A stretch of DNA of 64,000 bases. It comes from Chinchilla lanigera (Eukaryota > Chordata > Mammalia > Rodentia > Chinchillidae). The translations under genes were made by a program, and so were the position numbers. Under the pieces are notes generated by a model. That model did no database searches. It was not told the DNA's origin and was given only the letters and a program-made list of their open reading frames with translations. Every line of letters starts with the position of its first letter. Within the stretch, counting starts at the first letter, position 1. Below are positions 22,991 to 35,839 of the stretch, in pieces. The stretch covers positions 28,769,936 to 28,833,935 of the forward strand of contig NW_004955417.1 in NCBI RefSeq assembly GCF_000276665.1, in the 5' to 3' direction.

Positions 22991-24463
22991 AGTTAAAAAT
23001 TTCGTTGTAGTCAGAGGATTAGGTTGTTTGGTGTAACAACCAAAGCTTTTGATCATCACTTATTTGAATGGTGCATCTCACTTACTGTTCAACATGGCCA
23101 AATATAGAAGAAAATGTAGTGTCACTGACTACATAAACACAGGTAAAAATTATTATTTATATGTTACAAGCAAGGATAGTTGAGTATTACTATTTTAATA
23201 AAATGTAATTTATTGGGAGCACATGGGATATAATAGGGATTGAAAGAAAGCATGTAATCAACTAGGGTTATACGTGGAATATTATAGAAAGATTCAAATA
23301 TATATTTGTGGAAATGCTTAAAGTGTGGTAGTGAGTGTAGTACATTACACGGAAAAAGTGGCTAAAGTAAGGAACATATTATTAGTTCTTTGCTATAGAA
23401 GTGAGAGATAAAATTTTAAAACTCTGCCAGACTTCATTCAAAATAACTTGAAGAGAATTTAACAAAGGAATTATGTTCACAAATGTGGACTATTTATAAA
23501 AGCTGCCATCATTTTGGCTGGAAAGGGTAACTAATGGGAGTAGTTTCCAGAATGCGAAGGAGTCTTATAGAGTGAGCTTCAGCAGGGAAGGACCCAGGAG
23601 TCCCAGGCATCTGATCTCTTCATTCTTCCTCACTCCAATATCTTGCAGAAGTATGATTTGGCTAACTATGCTAGGGGAGAAACACAATGAAAACAGATGG
23701 AGAACGTCCTGAGTGTGCGTGGGGTGGGTGGGAAGACATCTATCACAATTTTGATTATCCTTGCTTTTTCCTTCCAAGGAGTCTAAGAAAATGAATATCA
23801 TTCAGATATAAGTTAGAGAAAAGGTTTGGCATGCTTCTAAACAAGGCAAACATAAGAAAAATAGTAATATGTGCTTCTTGCATATGATGAAAATTCACCA
23901 GTAAAATGTTTTCTCTGAGGAAGTAAAAAAGCAGGATGAACCATCCAAAGTTGAGTTAAAAATAAAACAAAATATGAAGTAATCACAGCCATCCAAGGAT
24001 ATGATATGCAAAATAGATGACCAGCTATCAAAAAATGTACAGATGGAACTGCCAAAATTCAACTAAAAAAATCAAAGCCACAAGAAATGAGCAATATATT
24101 ACAAGGATCATGAAGGAGAATAGATGCCATGTTAAATACAGTAGGTAACAGGGTAGGATGACAAAGGTAAAGAAAGTGCATAAAATTTTTAAAAAGAAAA
24201 AAGGTTCAGACATAAAATGACACACATAAAATTACATATGGGAATGAGAAGAAGATACAACACATCTACAACTCGAATCACCAAACAATGAAACTCAAAC
24301 CGTGAGATAAGAAAATAGAAAATAGACTGATTAGTTCATTCACAGGTACAATTTTCTTCAATCTTCAAGAAACTGCGTCTTCTCGTTAGTCCTTTGGGAC
24401 CACAGTGGCCTATTGTTACTATCCCTTGACTCAAATTACCCCAGGTACTTCTCCTACCCATTA
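22991..24463. other. Unassigned AT-rich sequence
   Basis: No gene seen. Hydrophobic minus-strand frames at 23,837-24,225 come from A-rich plus-strand DNA that probably includes old L1 sequence; I cannot delimit it. Confidence 0.45.
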
Positions 24464-24518
24464 TTGTCAATTTAATTCTGCCAACATTTAATGATGTGAA
24501 CATTGTGAATGCAACCAC
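24464..24518 (+). repeat. 55-bp exact direct repeat, copy 2
   Basis: Identical to 22,866-22,920. Here the copied block is bounded by CATTATT on both sides (24,459-24,465 and 24,518-24,524), like a small target-site duplication. The flanks are unrelated to those of copy 1. Confidence 0.97.
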
Positions 24519-24524
24519 ATTATT

Positions 24525-25235
24525 AACCCCTGAAAAATGGTACTTGCCTTAAACCACTCTTGAAATCTTTTTGGTTTATATTATCTCACAAATCTTTATC
24601 TCCAGCTATGATTTTTCACACAAACCCTAGAGTTGCATATAAAATTGCTCATTTATTTCCTTTTAGAAGTCCTTTTAGAATAAACTTGTAAAATTTTCTA
24701 AAACGCTGTTTCCACTGTAGCCTGCCCTAGGTTAAGTAATGAGGAATGACAACTCTACCCATGCAGGTTCATCTGTTTCAGGCAACAGACCAAGGTATAC
24801 AAGCAGATGATCAGTGGAGAATGAAAGTAGCATTGACAAGCAACTGGGTGAGTTTTGGGTGCTGATCAGACCCTTGGATACCTGTTGGGGGTTCAACAAG
24901 GATGAAATAAAGACAGAGAAAAAACTTCAAGGTGCAGAGAGGGTCCAGAGAGTCAGAGATCTTATCAAGTGAAGACCAAGACTCTCCAAACTTAGCATAT
25001 TTTATTGAGCACGCAGCTTTCCAGGGGGCTCTGGGCAGATCTAGGGAACAGCAGAGTGGAGGGCACTGACATGCAGAAGGTCTAGTCAAAAACAAAGCGT
25101 TCTTGTGTGCATGCACCATATATTTAAGTGAAATGGATTGAACATGCATGTGTAAATGCCACATTATTTCTCTGTGAGAAACTGAAAGTGTGAATAAGGA
25201 CTAAAATGTATGACAGGTACTGTGAAACAGGAAGA
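24525..25235. other. Unassigned sequence
   Basis: No gene or clear repeat. The minus-strand frame 24,811-25,164 (117 codons) has no recognised motif. Confidence 0.45.
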
Positions 25236-25500
25236 AAATGTTCAAGTGGGGAGGTCAACAAGGAAGGGGAGAGGGGGAAAGGAAAAGTAAAAAAATGAGA
25301 AAAGAAGGACAAAATAGAAGCAAAGCTTTTGTAGATGGGGAGAGGAGGAAGGGTGAAGGGAGGAGAGAGGTGTTGGCCAAAAAGAATGAAGATCTGTCAT
25401 GTACAGGTATAAATTCGCCCTGAGGAGTGTGATCATTACATACATCTAAATATCTAAAATGCACCGATAAAATCTGATTTAAAAAATGAAATGAAATCTA
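25236..25500 (+). mobile_element. Purine-rich L1-type 3' tail fragment, plus strand
   Basis: A purine-rich block (25,245-25,380) is followed by TGTCATGTACAGGTATAAAT and GTGTGATCATTACATACATC, the same order seen at the ends of the L1 copies near 14.75 kb and 47.45 kb. Probably the 3' untranslated tail of a rodent-lineage L1. Confidence 0.5.
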
Positions 25501-26120
25501 AAATGGTGAAAAATATTAATTGCAGGTGCCTAAAATTCTAGCCATTGAAGAAAGGATATTTCAACTAAAACTTTAAAAAGTAATACCCATAGAAGGAGGA
25601 CTGACAAACTGTGTACCTTAAAATGAAGACCACCTGTTTATCAAAAGTTCCCAGTTACATGTTCCAAGAAAGACTGAATATTTAGAATATGTAAAGAATT
25701 ACTAAATGAATTACTAAATAAAACTGAATTAACATTTCACATAAGAAGAACTAAGAAACATAAAGAGTCAATAAATATATAAAACTATGCATAATTTCAT
25801 ATCAGTGGAATGAAAATTAAAACAACAATGTGCTATCATTTTACATATTTTATATAGAATACAGGGAAATTAAAAGTTCAAGAATAACAAGACTGCTGAG
25901 GAAAAGAAAAGTGACAGCATTGGCCCTGGAAATGTAAAATTTCTACAGATGCTTGGGGAAATTATTAGCCTATAGTCATAAATCATATGCTGTGACACAG
26001 AAACTTCTTAGCTGGAGATATTCTTACACAGGTAGCAGAGGGATACCCAAAAGAAAGTTCATAACAACCTGTTCATCATAGTTTCAATGTAAAGAAAACC
26101 CACATTTCACCAAAGGAGTG
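25501..26120 (+). mobile_element. Old L1 3'-end fragment, plus strand
   Basis: GGAATGAAAATTAAAACAAC followed by AATGTGCTATCATTTTACAT, and later GGATACCCAAAAGAAAGTTC, ATAACAACCTGTTCATCATA and CACCAAAGGAGTGGAGCAAT, follow the L1 3' region. Diverged. Confidence 0.6.
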
Positions 26121-28019
26121 GAGCAATTACTCTGACAGAAGTCAAGATAAGGAGTTAAGATAGGAGGTGAAGGAGGAAACTCTGGAGAAGGACACAGAGT
26201 TTGGAAGGTGATGCCCTTGTTTGCTTTCTTCAGGTTAGTGGAGGCACTGATGTTTCTCTCATCATTATCTTCAACCTACCAATGTACTCTCTACTCCCTT
26301 GGGCTATATATTTCAAAATGAAAAGATTGTACAATAAAGGATCAAGATACATCCAATTGATCCTCATACAGAAATTAGATTTATTTCTTAAAAAGTAAAA
26401 CAGTCTTTAAAAATTCTAAATTTTATTTGAAGTGGGTCATTTGGAAGGTTATAAAAGAATGCTATGAAAAGAAGTGTCATTAGAGGATACTGATGACTAT
26501 AGATTTTGATGGCTGAAGAAGCGCAGTTAGCAGTGGGATATGCAATGAAACAATGGGGTAGGGGAGGTGGGGCAGAAGGAGATTCTGTGGCTCATGAGCT
26601 TTCAGTATCTGATACAGAGCCAAGGAAAAGTGATGTGGAAACAAATGTGTTAGGAGAATGGATTCAAAATATGATTTAAAATTTCTCATTTCACTTCATA
26701 TACCAGAAAGAAGAATCTAGGTACATTTTTGAATGTTAAATTGTGTTTTAAATAAGAGTAAATAGGAGACAGAGCTTTATAAGATATAGAGGCATTTCCT
26801 ACATTAAAGTGATGAATTGCTCATGACAATATTTCATTGATAAACATCTTCAATTTATCTGTGTAAAATAAACGAAAGAAAACCAGAAAAATTATCTTGG
26901 AAGTTATTGAATAAATATTTATATGAAAAAATTTTAAAAATTGAACAGAAATTACCTGCCATGTCCATATATTAATAGATTTTAATATGGAAATCCAGAA
27001 AAATATCAATATATTCACAAAGTAGTCAATACAAAAATGATAATAATATCAACAAAAGGACCGTCAATACTCAATGGTTATACTTTTGAAAAATCTAGAA
27101 GCCAAGTAAGGATATGAAGAAATTTCCAGCCTTATTAATTTTCTTAGTAACTAAAAAGATTCAAATTAATAGATTAATAACTTACAATACTAATCAACAT
27201 GGTACCTTGCAAAATGTGTATGTAAACACTGCTGGTGTCATTATACTTGGGGAAGTTACTTAGTATATTTATCAGGCTTGCTAAAATTATTTCTAACTAG
27301 TTACCAAGGAATGTGTTATCTGGGATACTGGCTACAAGAAATAGTAATCCCCTCAAGGACAAGATGATAACCATTGTACTTTGTAATGGCATGATATTGG
27401 GCCTAAATAGTAATGAGAATAGGGAGGAATATCCCCTGATGTCCTATTATTTTAAGCAAAAACAGACAGTACACTATGTGGAAACATAATGATTCTGTGT
27501 GTGTGACATTAGGTGACTACTCACACAGAAGGAATTACACGCTGATACACAAGCAAGGTGCCTCCAGGAAATACTGGAAGGAAATATAGCATATGCTCAC
27601 AATAAAGTATTAAGATGGTGATATTACAGGCTTCTTTTCCTGTTTTCAATAATTTCCTTACTAGAGTCCTATGACCTTCATTCTTAAGTATGAAGGCACC
27701 GCAGATATCTGTAATCAATCCTCTAAGTTGGCATGTACTATTTGGATGCACTTGTGTGAGTAGAACGCTACACAGAATATTTTCTTGTGAGTATGAGAAA
27801 TAAATCTCATCCCATTTCCTGTATAACCTTGAGCTGACAAATTTAAGAATACTTTTAAAAAAATAGAGAATGCCCGGTGATAACCTATTTGAACATATCC
27901 TTTAAATCTTACATGTCAAATGATCCCACTATAATGATCATCAAAAGTCATTTTCTAAGAGCCTGTGAGAAACTGCACAATAAATGTCACAGAAGCACAA
28001 GATTGTGGCAGCTCTGTGA
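26121..28019. other. Unassigned AT-rich sequence
   Basis: No gene. Parts (26,820-27,300) resemble decayed L1-type A-rich sequence but I cannot align them by eye. Confidence 0.45.
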
Positions 28020-28360
28020 ACTGCCACAGAGATGCAGGGAGCGTTTGCCGGGCAAGCGGTGGGAATTGATGGAAGTATTTTGAGTACCAGTTCGCTCCTC
28101 AGAGAGAACAGAGCCGGATCTGCGTCCCCGAAATGTTAAACTGAAAATGATTTAGGTTTACATCCCCGAAGAAGTGAGAGTCGCAGGGAAGGAAAGTCGC
28201 AGTGACATAAAGGCCTGAGCGACCTGGTGATGCATTATCAACATCTCGGCGCTCGCCAGGCCCTCGCTGTCACTCATGAGGACCCCGGATCCCTTGCGCA
28301 ATGCGTGACCCGGGCATCACGCACCCACCGGCAGGACGAGACTCATCCCTGGGGTCTCTG
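28020..28360. promoter_or_regulatory. CpG-dense patch, candidate regulatory element
   Basis: About twenty CpGs in 340 bases within an otherwise CpG-poor region, including CTCGGCGCTCGCC and GCGCAATGCGTGACCCGGGC. No TATA box or coding sequence is evident. A promoter of a non-coding transcript, an enhancer, or an unrecognised LTR are all possible. Confidence 0.35.
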
Positions 28361-28825
28361 CACCACCTGAGGAAAGAAAACATTTCACGGCTTTGAAAGA
28401 ATTCAGAACTTTCACTTGCAGAAACGTTTGCACATGGTCTTACTTCAAAAGGACAAGGTCTTCGCTGGCTGCCTTAGACCCTGGCTGTACCATTTTTCCT
28501 AATAGACAAAACTCAATACCAAGCAGATTCTCCTGTAGCTCATCCAACAATTTCTCATCTTAAAAAATTAGGTTGGAGAGAAAGCCATTATTATGGGGGA
28601 ATTCTCGGTGTTCTTTTCCTTTTTGTGATATTTAATAAACAATCGCAAAACATACAACATTTCATTTGTTATTTTTGTTATTTTTCCATTCGTGGTTTAT
28701 AGCTATGTATTCTACATCCATTCATACAAGTACTTACGTGAACTTTAAAGCAGTAGAGAAAACCCGGTGTCCCTACCCAGCTTCTGGGTGCTTTGACTAG
28801 GAGCGTCATTCACGAGGCAGCAGAG
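28361..28825. other. Unassigned sequence
   Basis: AT-rich DNA with no recognisable gene or repeat. Confidence 0.45.
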
Positions 28826-29105
28826 TGCTGAGCGCTGCAGGGTGCGGGCACCGCAGTGAGCAGAGCAGATGTGGCTCCCTGCCCTCACGCAACTCACATT
28901 TTAGTGGCAGAAGTAATGAAAGCGTTGGTGACAAATGCTATGAAGAAAGGTAAACGGGGACAGTATCGGGGATAGAGAACAATGGCGATGCTCCCAGAGG
29001 AGCCCCTGCTTTGGGAGCCTTTATGCAGAGGTGTGGTGGTTGAACCGAGGGCAAGGACATTAGGCAGGAGAAAGAGCGAAACACGAGAGTCCTGGGGTGA
29101 GTAGT
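28826..29105 (+). mobile_element. L2 LINE 3'-region fragment, plus strand
   Basis: GAGCAGAGCAGATGTGGCTC, CCTGCCCTCACGCAACTCAC, ATTTTAGTGGCAGAAGTAAT and ACAAATGCTATGAAGAAAGG follow the L2 3' consensus pattern ('gtgaacaaaacagacatggtccctgccctcatggagcttacagtc'). Confidence 0.6.
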
Positions 29106-31840
29106 CCACTGCGAGAGGGTTGCAGGGCGAAGGAGAGCGCGTACCGGACGACGTCAGTATGAGGAGAGTGTGAGCAATCTAGATATTGCTGCATTTTCAT
29201 TCTAACTTAGCTTTGTGTATAAGCTCATCACTCACCCTGTGGAAGGCACAAGGAAACCAAAGAAAGAAAAAGAATTCTGTGAAGTTTTTCTTGAAGGAAT
29301 GTAACTTAACATATAAAAATTCCATTTGGTTTTTTTTTTTGACATGGTCAAATGTCTCCAAAATGCTTGGTGAGGGGTGCACTGTGAGGATGGAGGCACA
29401 CACAGTTTGGTGCCTGGGACCTCGTGCATCTGCAGGGCACGAAGGAAAGGATGACTGTCCTGCTGGGTCATCTGGGAGTTCCCAAGCAGGGGCATTTCTT
29501 TGACACTTGGTGGTACAGGGACTCTGGTGCAGGAAAGTCATTTAACATGTCTACCCAGTCATTCCTCGGAGGTCTGACCCCCGGGCCGTATTTGCCCCTC
29601 AAGTCCACACAGAAGGGTTCATGTATTCCTTTCCACAGGCTGAGGTACCACCCTGGCAGCTGTCAAAATTGTACCATGATTCATTCTCATCTTTCCTCTG
29701 AAAATGTGGCGAGGCAGAGGAGTGAGAGGCTGGTTTTAACATCTTGTATCTCTAATATAGGGAGAAGGAGCAGGTCTACCTCCAGGTGACTCATTTCCAT
29801 CTAAACCAAGTTAACAGCACCCAAGAAGACAAAAAGGAAGAGAAACATGTTTTGCTACGTGTGTGTTAGAATTTTATAAAGTACGCATAATTTTTAGAGC
29901 TCCGGCTTACAATAGGGCACTTGAAGTATTGTCTGTAACCTCACACTTAGCATCCTTCTTTTAAGATGTTTATAAGGTTCTTTAAGACATTGAGGGAACC
30001 ATTACCATTATCTGAGCTTACAGCATATGAAGAATATCATAATACAAGCTATGGAAATGTCCGTATTTCCCTATTTATAAAAAGTAAGATGTAATTAATG
30101 CAGAGTCCCTCTGATTTAACAAACTTAAAATTGAAACTCCTCTTTGCCTTTTTATAGCCTGAAATTAGTAATCTTAAGAGCCAGCACAACCCGCTGTGAA
30201 AACGGAGACTTACTTAAAACTTTTGCCATAAGCCACATCAGTGATATAGAAATTTACTTCTGAGCTCAACATTTTATTAAAAATTAAAAGGAGAATAAAT
30301 CTGAATATCATATCAATTACATTTCTACACAGCTATAATTTTGCCTGCAATAAAATTAGTACTTTAAAGGCCATACAATCCACAGTTTTGTACTCATTTA
30401 CCTTACTTTGTGCTCTCATGTTAACTATTTAGTAATCTACTTGCAACCCAAACTATTTACTTTACTTCACTTGCATACAGATATAGAATATCTGTGGACA
30501 TAGGGCCAATGCTGAAAGCCTCGGGCATGGTGAACAAAAAACCGGTCCAAAGAAGTATGAACTCTAAAGAGATGTGCGTTACTATGCCTTATATTGTTTC
30601 ACTACTGAATTTAAATTATCCTAAAACTTTAACCACTTTATCCTCATAGATTCTGTGAGATCTTGGACAGGCATTATCCCTTCCCTTGGAGTAAGAAGGA
30701 AATTCATCGTGACATTTACTGGCATTTCACTTCAAATTTACTACTAATATTAGTAGAAATTGGAATGAATTTGATGTACTTCAAAGTGGAACACATTACA
30801 GGCCATGGAGAATATCTCTACATTGGAGATAACAATGAAACAAGGAGTTAAAATGTAAAAACATCACGGAGAAAGCTACTTGAAAGCAGTGAGCTTATTA
30901 ATTTTTTCTTCCCATATGCTTGGTCTATCTTATTATGACTTTTATTTGAATTCAACCTGTGCTGTGTTTTAAAAGACCTTCAGGCTCCCTTCTTTAAAAA
31001 GGTTTCAGAGGAATTTTAAGGAAGGATTTGAGAGGGGAGATGGTTTTAAATAATAGGCATGAAATAGGAGAGTGTTTTTAGAGCTAAGTACAGTATGAAA
31101 TATTTCAATCTTAAATGCAGGAGTAGGGAACAATGTTGTATGTTTCAATCCTTTCTAACAAGGATGATGGTATTAATTTTTAATGTGATCCTCCTTCCAC
31201 CTCTCTCCTTTCCTGGGTGCCTGACCTTCACTCTCCCAGCCTAAGGCACTCTTTGCTCTGGGTCTGTGTGTGAGGACAGAAAGAAACAGCAGAAAACCTC
31301 CAAAGAGAAAGACAGATGCGTGGGGTGCATCCGGCCAGAGAGTCAGAACAGAAGTAGGAAGTAAGGAATCAAACCATTTTCTTGGATAACAACTCTCTAG
31401 ATTTTCTTCCCTCTTTAACATTAACAACCAGGCCTGTATGGCTCATGCACATAAGGATTCTCCTAGCACAGAGGAGCCATGGCTACCATAGTTAAGGCTC
31501 AGCTGAAGTTTGGAAAAAGGAGGGTTAGAAGAGAAAGCCCAGTCCTTCCAATTCTGGAGATTAGTGGAACAGGAAAAGAAGTTGGGATGCAAAGAGCACA
31601 CTTGGGCTCCATTGGTGTTTTCCGCCTCCAGGTCTGCGTAGGAGAGTAACGGCAAAGGTGGAAGGGAAGCCCCACACCCCCCAACTCCTGCTTCCGCTGC
31701 TTCTCTGAGAGCCTGAGGGGCCAGTCGAAGGGCTGTGAGATGCCGAGTGCAGAGAACTGGGGGCTTGGGCTGAGATGCCCTGCTGGGGAAAGATAGCGGG
31801 AATGGTAACCACGGCTGAGTGTTCCTGAACACGAGTGATG
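29106..31840. other. Unassigned sequence
   Basis: No defensible gene. Overlapping frames of 105-121 codons at 29,186-29,789 on both strands show no family motif. The region 29,800-31,170 is AT-rich. 31,443-31,840 gives a 156-codon minus frame of Pro/Ser/Leu-rich composition that I take as chance in GC-richer DNA. Confidence 0.45.
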
Positions 31841-32235
31841 AGATGCGACCATCAACGTGAGGCCATGCAGTGGACAGTGAGGAGGGTGGGGATGGGACTT
31901 GACTCCACCACACAGGAAGTGGAAAGTGGGTTCTGGATTTGGACCCTGAAGGGATGAAACCTGGGTGGCAAGGTCAGCTGGGAGCAGCCCCCCAGGAAGG
32001 GAGGAACCCGAGGGAGAGGCCCTTTCAGTAATCCAAGTGTGAACTGCATACTCTCCAACTTTTCAGCCCACAACTGACAGAAGGCAGAGGGTAAGTTCAA
32101 GAGGCTGTCATAGAAGGAGTCAGGATCGCAGGTAACATACGGAAGGAAAGGGAGAGGGTCTGAGACAGTCAGATGATCTGGATAAGGAGAGAAGTAATGG
32201 ACGTGTGCACAAGCGGAGGATGTGTAAAACAACAA
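31841..32235 (+). mobile_element. L2 LINE 3'-region fragment (probable), plus strand
   Basis: GGCCCTTTCAGTAATCCAAG with TGTGAACTG, then GGAGTCAGGATCGCAG, resembles the L2 stretch 'attgcaataatccaggtgagag...gagtcaaggatg'. Weak and diverged. Confidence 0.4.
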
Positions 32236-33702
32236 TCCAGGGTCAGATTTTCGTCATTTTGCTTTTACATCTGACCTAAAGTAAGACTATCTCCACTGGA
32301 CCATTCTACCCATTGTGTATTGTAGCTTGAGAAAATTAGGTACAATTTTAGGCATCTATTTTAGTTAAGGAAGGATAAGACTATCACATAGTATCCCATT
32401 TTTGAGTTTTATAATACTAGTTTACTTCTTCACAGATTCTCTTTGAAAAGCATCTGCCCACTCTTCCAAATTCTTGTGCAGTAGAAGAAACATACAATTA
32501 ATCTCCAAAGCGAATTAATCTTTAACTTGTTATTTGCCAATGTATTATTTGACAGTAATTTTGAAGATCTCAGTGTTATGTGAAAGAATTCCATGTCAAA
32601 TAAGCATGGACATCTGCATTCAACACTAAAGAACATAATAGAACTTTAATTCAGAACTTATCAGAGGCGTTGCTTGGCTGTATTCACCAGGCAAACACGT
32701 AAGCAGACACCCAAATTGAAAAGGCTTAGCCGAGTAGAAGTGCATCTTTTGATCATGAGCATCCTTAATGTTACTGGACAAGATGGAGTCAGTCACGTGA
32801 TTTAAGGGCATCGCAATGACATAGCCGCTAGTTCTTTGAGGATTTGCCTTTACGCATCACCCATCCCATCTGCTAAGAATTCACTGTGCAGAGCAAGTTA
32901 CTTCAGTCAAGGATGGGGTGGTTTGGATCTGTGCAGAGGGGGGATTTGCATCTTCACTCTGGGGCTTTCCAGGTTAGAGTTGACCTCCAACTGGGAGGAA
33001 GGAAGTCGTGAAGATGACTTCACGGGTGATTTACCAGGTGACAGCTGTGGGGGCACACATTACTGGAGCCGAATGGCTCACCCGATGGGAAAAGGAATCG
33101 GGGAACATTGTGCTCCCTGACTGGAGATGCATTTCCCAGCGACAATCTGACTCTGTGGAAAGGTCTGCAATGTTAGGTGGAGAGCTAAAATTTGTGAGCT
33201 GACACCTATGAGCATAAAGTGCAGATCCATTGCATGCCTGAGCCTGAGCCAGCTGAGCTCCTTCTAGGGGCTGCCTCAGCGTGACTCTGAGCAAAGTAAT
33301 AGTTAACCCAGAATGGCCATGTAATGGGAATATAAGTGCTGCGTTTGTTGTGAGAGATTTGGGGGTGGTTTGCTTTCACATCCATCTTAACCAGCTCTTT
33401 CTCAAATCTAATTATCAGTGGAATCCTTGTGTAGGTTGCACTGTCCAGAGCTGTTGCCCTGAGGAACATAGTCTGGAGAATACTGGAACAAGGAATGTTC
33501 TCTGAAAGCCATTTCTACCCTAAATGGCCAAGTGTTGCCTCCTGGTTCTTCCAGATGCTGGTAGGATATGTCAACCCACTTTGAAATGAGGTAAAACCCT
33601 GAAAATGTCCACCTTCCTCTTTCTCTAGTCAGATGTATGACTTACATTTATTATTTTCTGAATTTTTATAGCTGTATCATTTATTATTTAGAAAGTTAGT
33701 GT
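32236..33702. other. Unassigned sequence
   Basis: No gene or clear repeat. Mixed composition with overlapping short frames on both strands at 32,836-33,505. Confidence 0.45.
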
Positions 33703-34097
33703 TATGGTTGATACATTGCATCAACTTGGGGAGTCTAGAGGTTTGGCTAAGTGACTCAGCAGGAAGCCAGTGTGCTTACTTTGTATACATCCTGAGCCTG
33801 TGGAGGAGGAGGGCAAAGATTATGTGAGAGCTACACGCCCCTTAGGTGGGGGTAGCCTGTTTACAAACTAAGGCAGGGAAAGAAGCTGCTTGCCGCCATT
33901 CCCCCCGTTTGCTCTGGCTGTTTGCTGTTCGGCTGCCATTCCCCTTTGCTCTTGTTGCTTTGCTATCTTCTGTCTTGGTGCCAGCCAAGTATGGACTGAA
34001 ACCTCCACAAACTGTAAGCCAAATAAACCTTTCCTTCCTTCATTTTGGGCGTTGGGTATTTTATCTCAGCGATGAGAGAAAAGTAACCGAGACAGTT
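33703..34097 (+). mobile_element. ERVL-MaLR solo LTR, plus strand
   Basis: It reads GTTATGGTTGATACATTGCA at the start, TATGGACTGAAACCTCCACA before the poly(A) signal AATAAA (34,021), then ACCTTTCCTTCC and ends near AGAAAAGTAACCGAGACAG. This order is typical of ORR1/MT-type rodent MaLR LTRs. No internal region adjoins. Confidence 0.85.
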
Positions 34098-34182
34098 AGT
34101 CAGTAAAATATTCAATATATTCAAATATTTAGCATATTTCAAATATCCAGCAAATAGTAACAAGCATATTTCATCTTTCAAT

Positions 34183-34286
34183 AAAAATACATTGCGTAGA
34201 AAGCTGATGTCATTGGAGTAGTAGCATTGACTACAAAAATACATTGCGTAGAAAGCTGATGTCATTAGGGTAGCAGCATAGACAAC
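34183..34286. repeat. 52-bp tandem duplication (two copies)
   Basis: AAAAATACATTGCGTAGAAA starts at 34,183 and again at 34,235. The copies differ at few positions (for example GGAGTAGTAG versus AGGGTAGCAG). It generates the repeated motif in the minus-strand frame here. Confidence 0.9.
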
Positions 34287-34330
34287 ACTGTGGAGTCCTT
34301 CACAGTTCTGTGGGTAGATTTTCACAGAAA

Positions 34331-34395
34331 TAATAAATCTGACTGCTATTAAAGCTATTAAAGGAATCTGACTGCTATTAAAGGAAAGTTAAAGC
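34331..34395. repeat. Short tandem duplication (CTGACTGCTATTAAAG unit)
   Basis: ATCTGACTGCTATTAAAG occurs at about 34,336 and again at 34,366, with further AAAGCTATTAAAG partial copies between and after. Confidence 0.85.
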
Positions 34396-35706
34396 TAATT
34401 AATAGATTTCAAAAATATATCTTAGTGGAAAATGAGGATATAAAATTATTTGATTCTTCACTTCTCAAACATACATATCTTTGTGAAATGTGTCTGGCTT
34501 TTTCTGTTGAAATCAGTTGATTTCCTCTACTTGTAAGTAGCAAGCATATGGTACTACTTAATCTGGAACAAATAGCAAAACTTACAAATAACTTACTGGA
34601 AATATATCAGGAAAACTCTCTCTATTAACTTGTTACTTGCTTTCTTCAGCAGGAAAAAAGACTAAAATGTGTGACATGAGTGTCCAGTACCTAATTCAGG
34701 TGTTGCTTAAAAAAGATTAATTTAAATAAATATTGAAAATAATGAAAATAGAATTTACCAAAATCACTTGGAAATCTAGATATCACTAAGATGTACTAGC
34801 TTTTCCTCTTTTAGTTTCTTTGTGTATAGAAATATTACCCTATAATTCATTATTTAAGTGAGCTGGAATCTTCTAGAGAACACCTTATATCATAGAATAC
34901 ACTTCCTCAAAACACTTAAAACTGCTGTTTTCCAATGTTTAACTTTGCGTCCTAGCACGTAAAAGCTTCCACGAGTGGAATCTTCAATCTTAACCGTTTG
35001 ACACTCACACCTGGGAGATGTGACAGTCACACCTGGGACTGGGCCAAGCTCAGACAACTCTGCACATTCTGGTCAATTGGCCGGACCATTCTCTCCTTAG
35101 AGAAAGAACTGGTGTAGACACCAGTTCCTTCACTTTTTGTTTTGCTCTAAAAATGTTAGAATATATTTAAAATTAATGTTTGACCTATTTTATGAAAGTA
35201 AATAAAAGATGCCAGATATTCGACTTTTATTTCTTCATTCAACAAACACTAATAAGCACCTCCTAGACACTTCCTAGTCAACATGTTGGGATATGAAGAA
35301 GCAGAAGATTTAGAAAAGACCTAGAGATAAGTAGGGGAAAACAAAATGAGGTATATATATAGGTATCAGTTCGCCATAACAACAAGTCCATTTCTGACAC
35401 AAGCTATAATTTAGATGAACCTTGAAAATATCCCTTTACATGAAGCAAACCAGACACTAAGGGGAAATTTTGAGTGGTTGTATTCATAGGAAGTGTGCGG
35501 AGAGGGAAAGTCAGAGACAAAGATAGACTGAAGTTGTCAGGGGCTAGAGGAAGGGGGAAATGGAGAGTTGACACTGAAGGGGTGCAGTTTCTGCTCACTA
35601 AATTGAAAAGAATTTTGGGAAAGGCAGTGATACACAATATTTTGAATGTAATTGATACCACTGAATTGTACACTTAAAATGGTAAAAATCACAAATCTTA
35701 TTATGT
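34396..35706. other. Unassigned AT-rich sequence
   Basis: No gene. The stretch 35,340-35,690 recalls decayed L1 3' sequence (GATGAACCTTGAAAATATCC; purine run; TACACAATATTTTGAATGTA) but is too diverged to delimit. Confidence 0.45.
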
Positions 35707-35793
35707 GTTTTGGGGGTGGGTACTGGTAATTGAACTCAGGACCTTGTGTTTGCTAGGCAGGCATTTGTGCCACTGAGCTATATGCCCAGACCC
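35707..35793 (-). mobile_element. ID-type SINE, minus strand, older copy
   Basis: On the minus strand GGGTCTGGGCATATAGCTCA starts a diverged tRNA-like body (CTCAGTGGCACAAATGCCTG). No pure A-tail remains. Confidence 0.8.
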
Positions 35794-35839
35794 TATATGT
35801 ATATTTTTAACACAAAGGAAAACAAATAGTTCTCGCCTT

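Noticed and set aside
31443..32235. Minus-strand frames of 118-156 codons as exons
   Set aside because: The right part overlaps an L2-like stretch and the translations are Pro/Ser/Leu-rich in competing frames.
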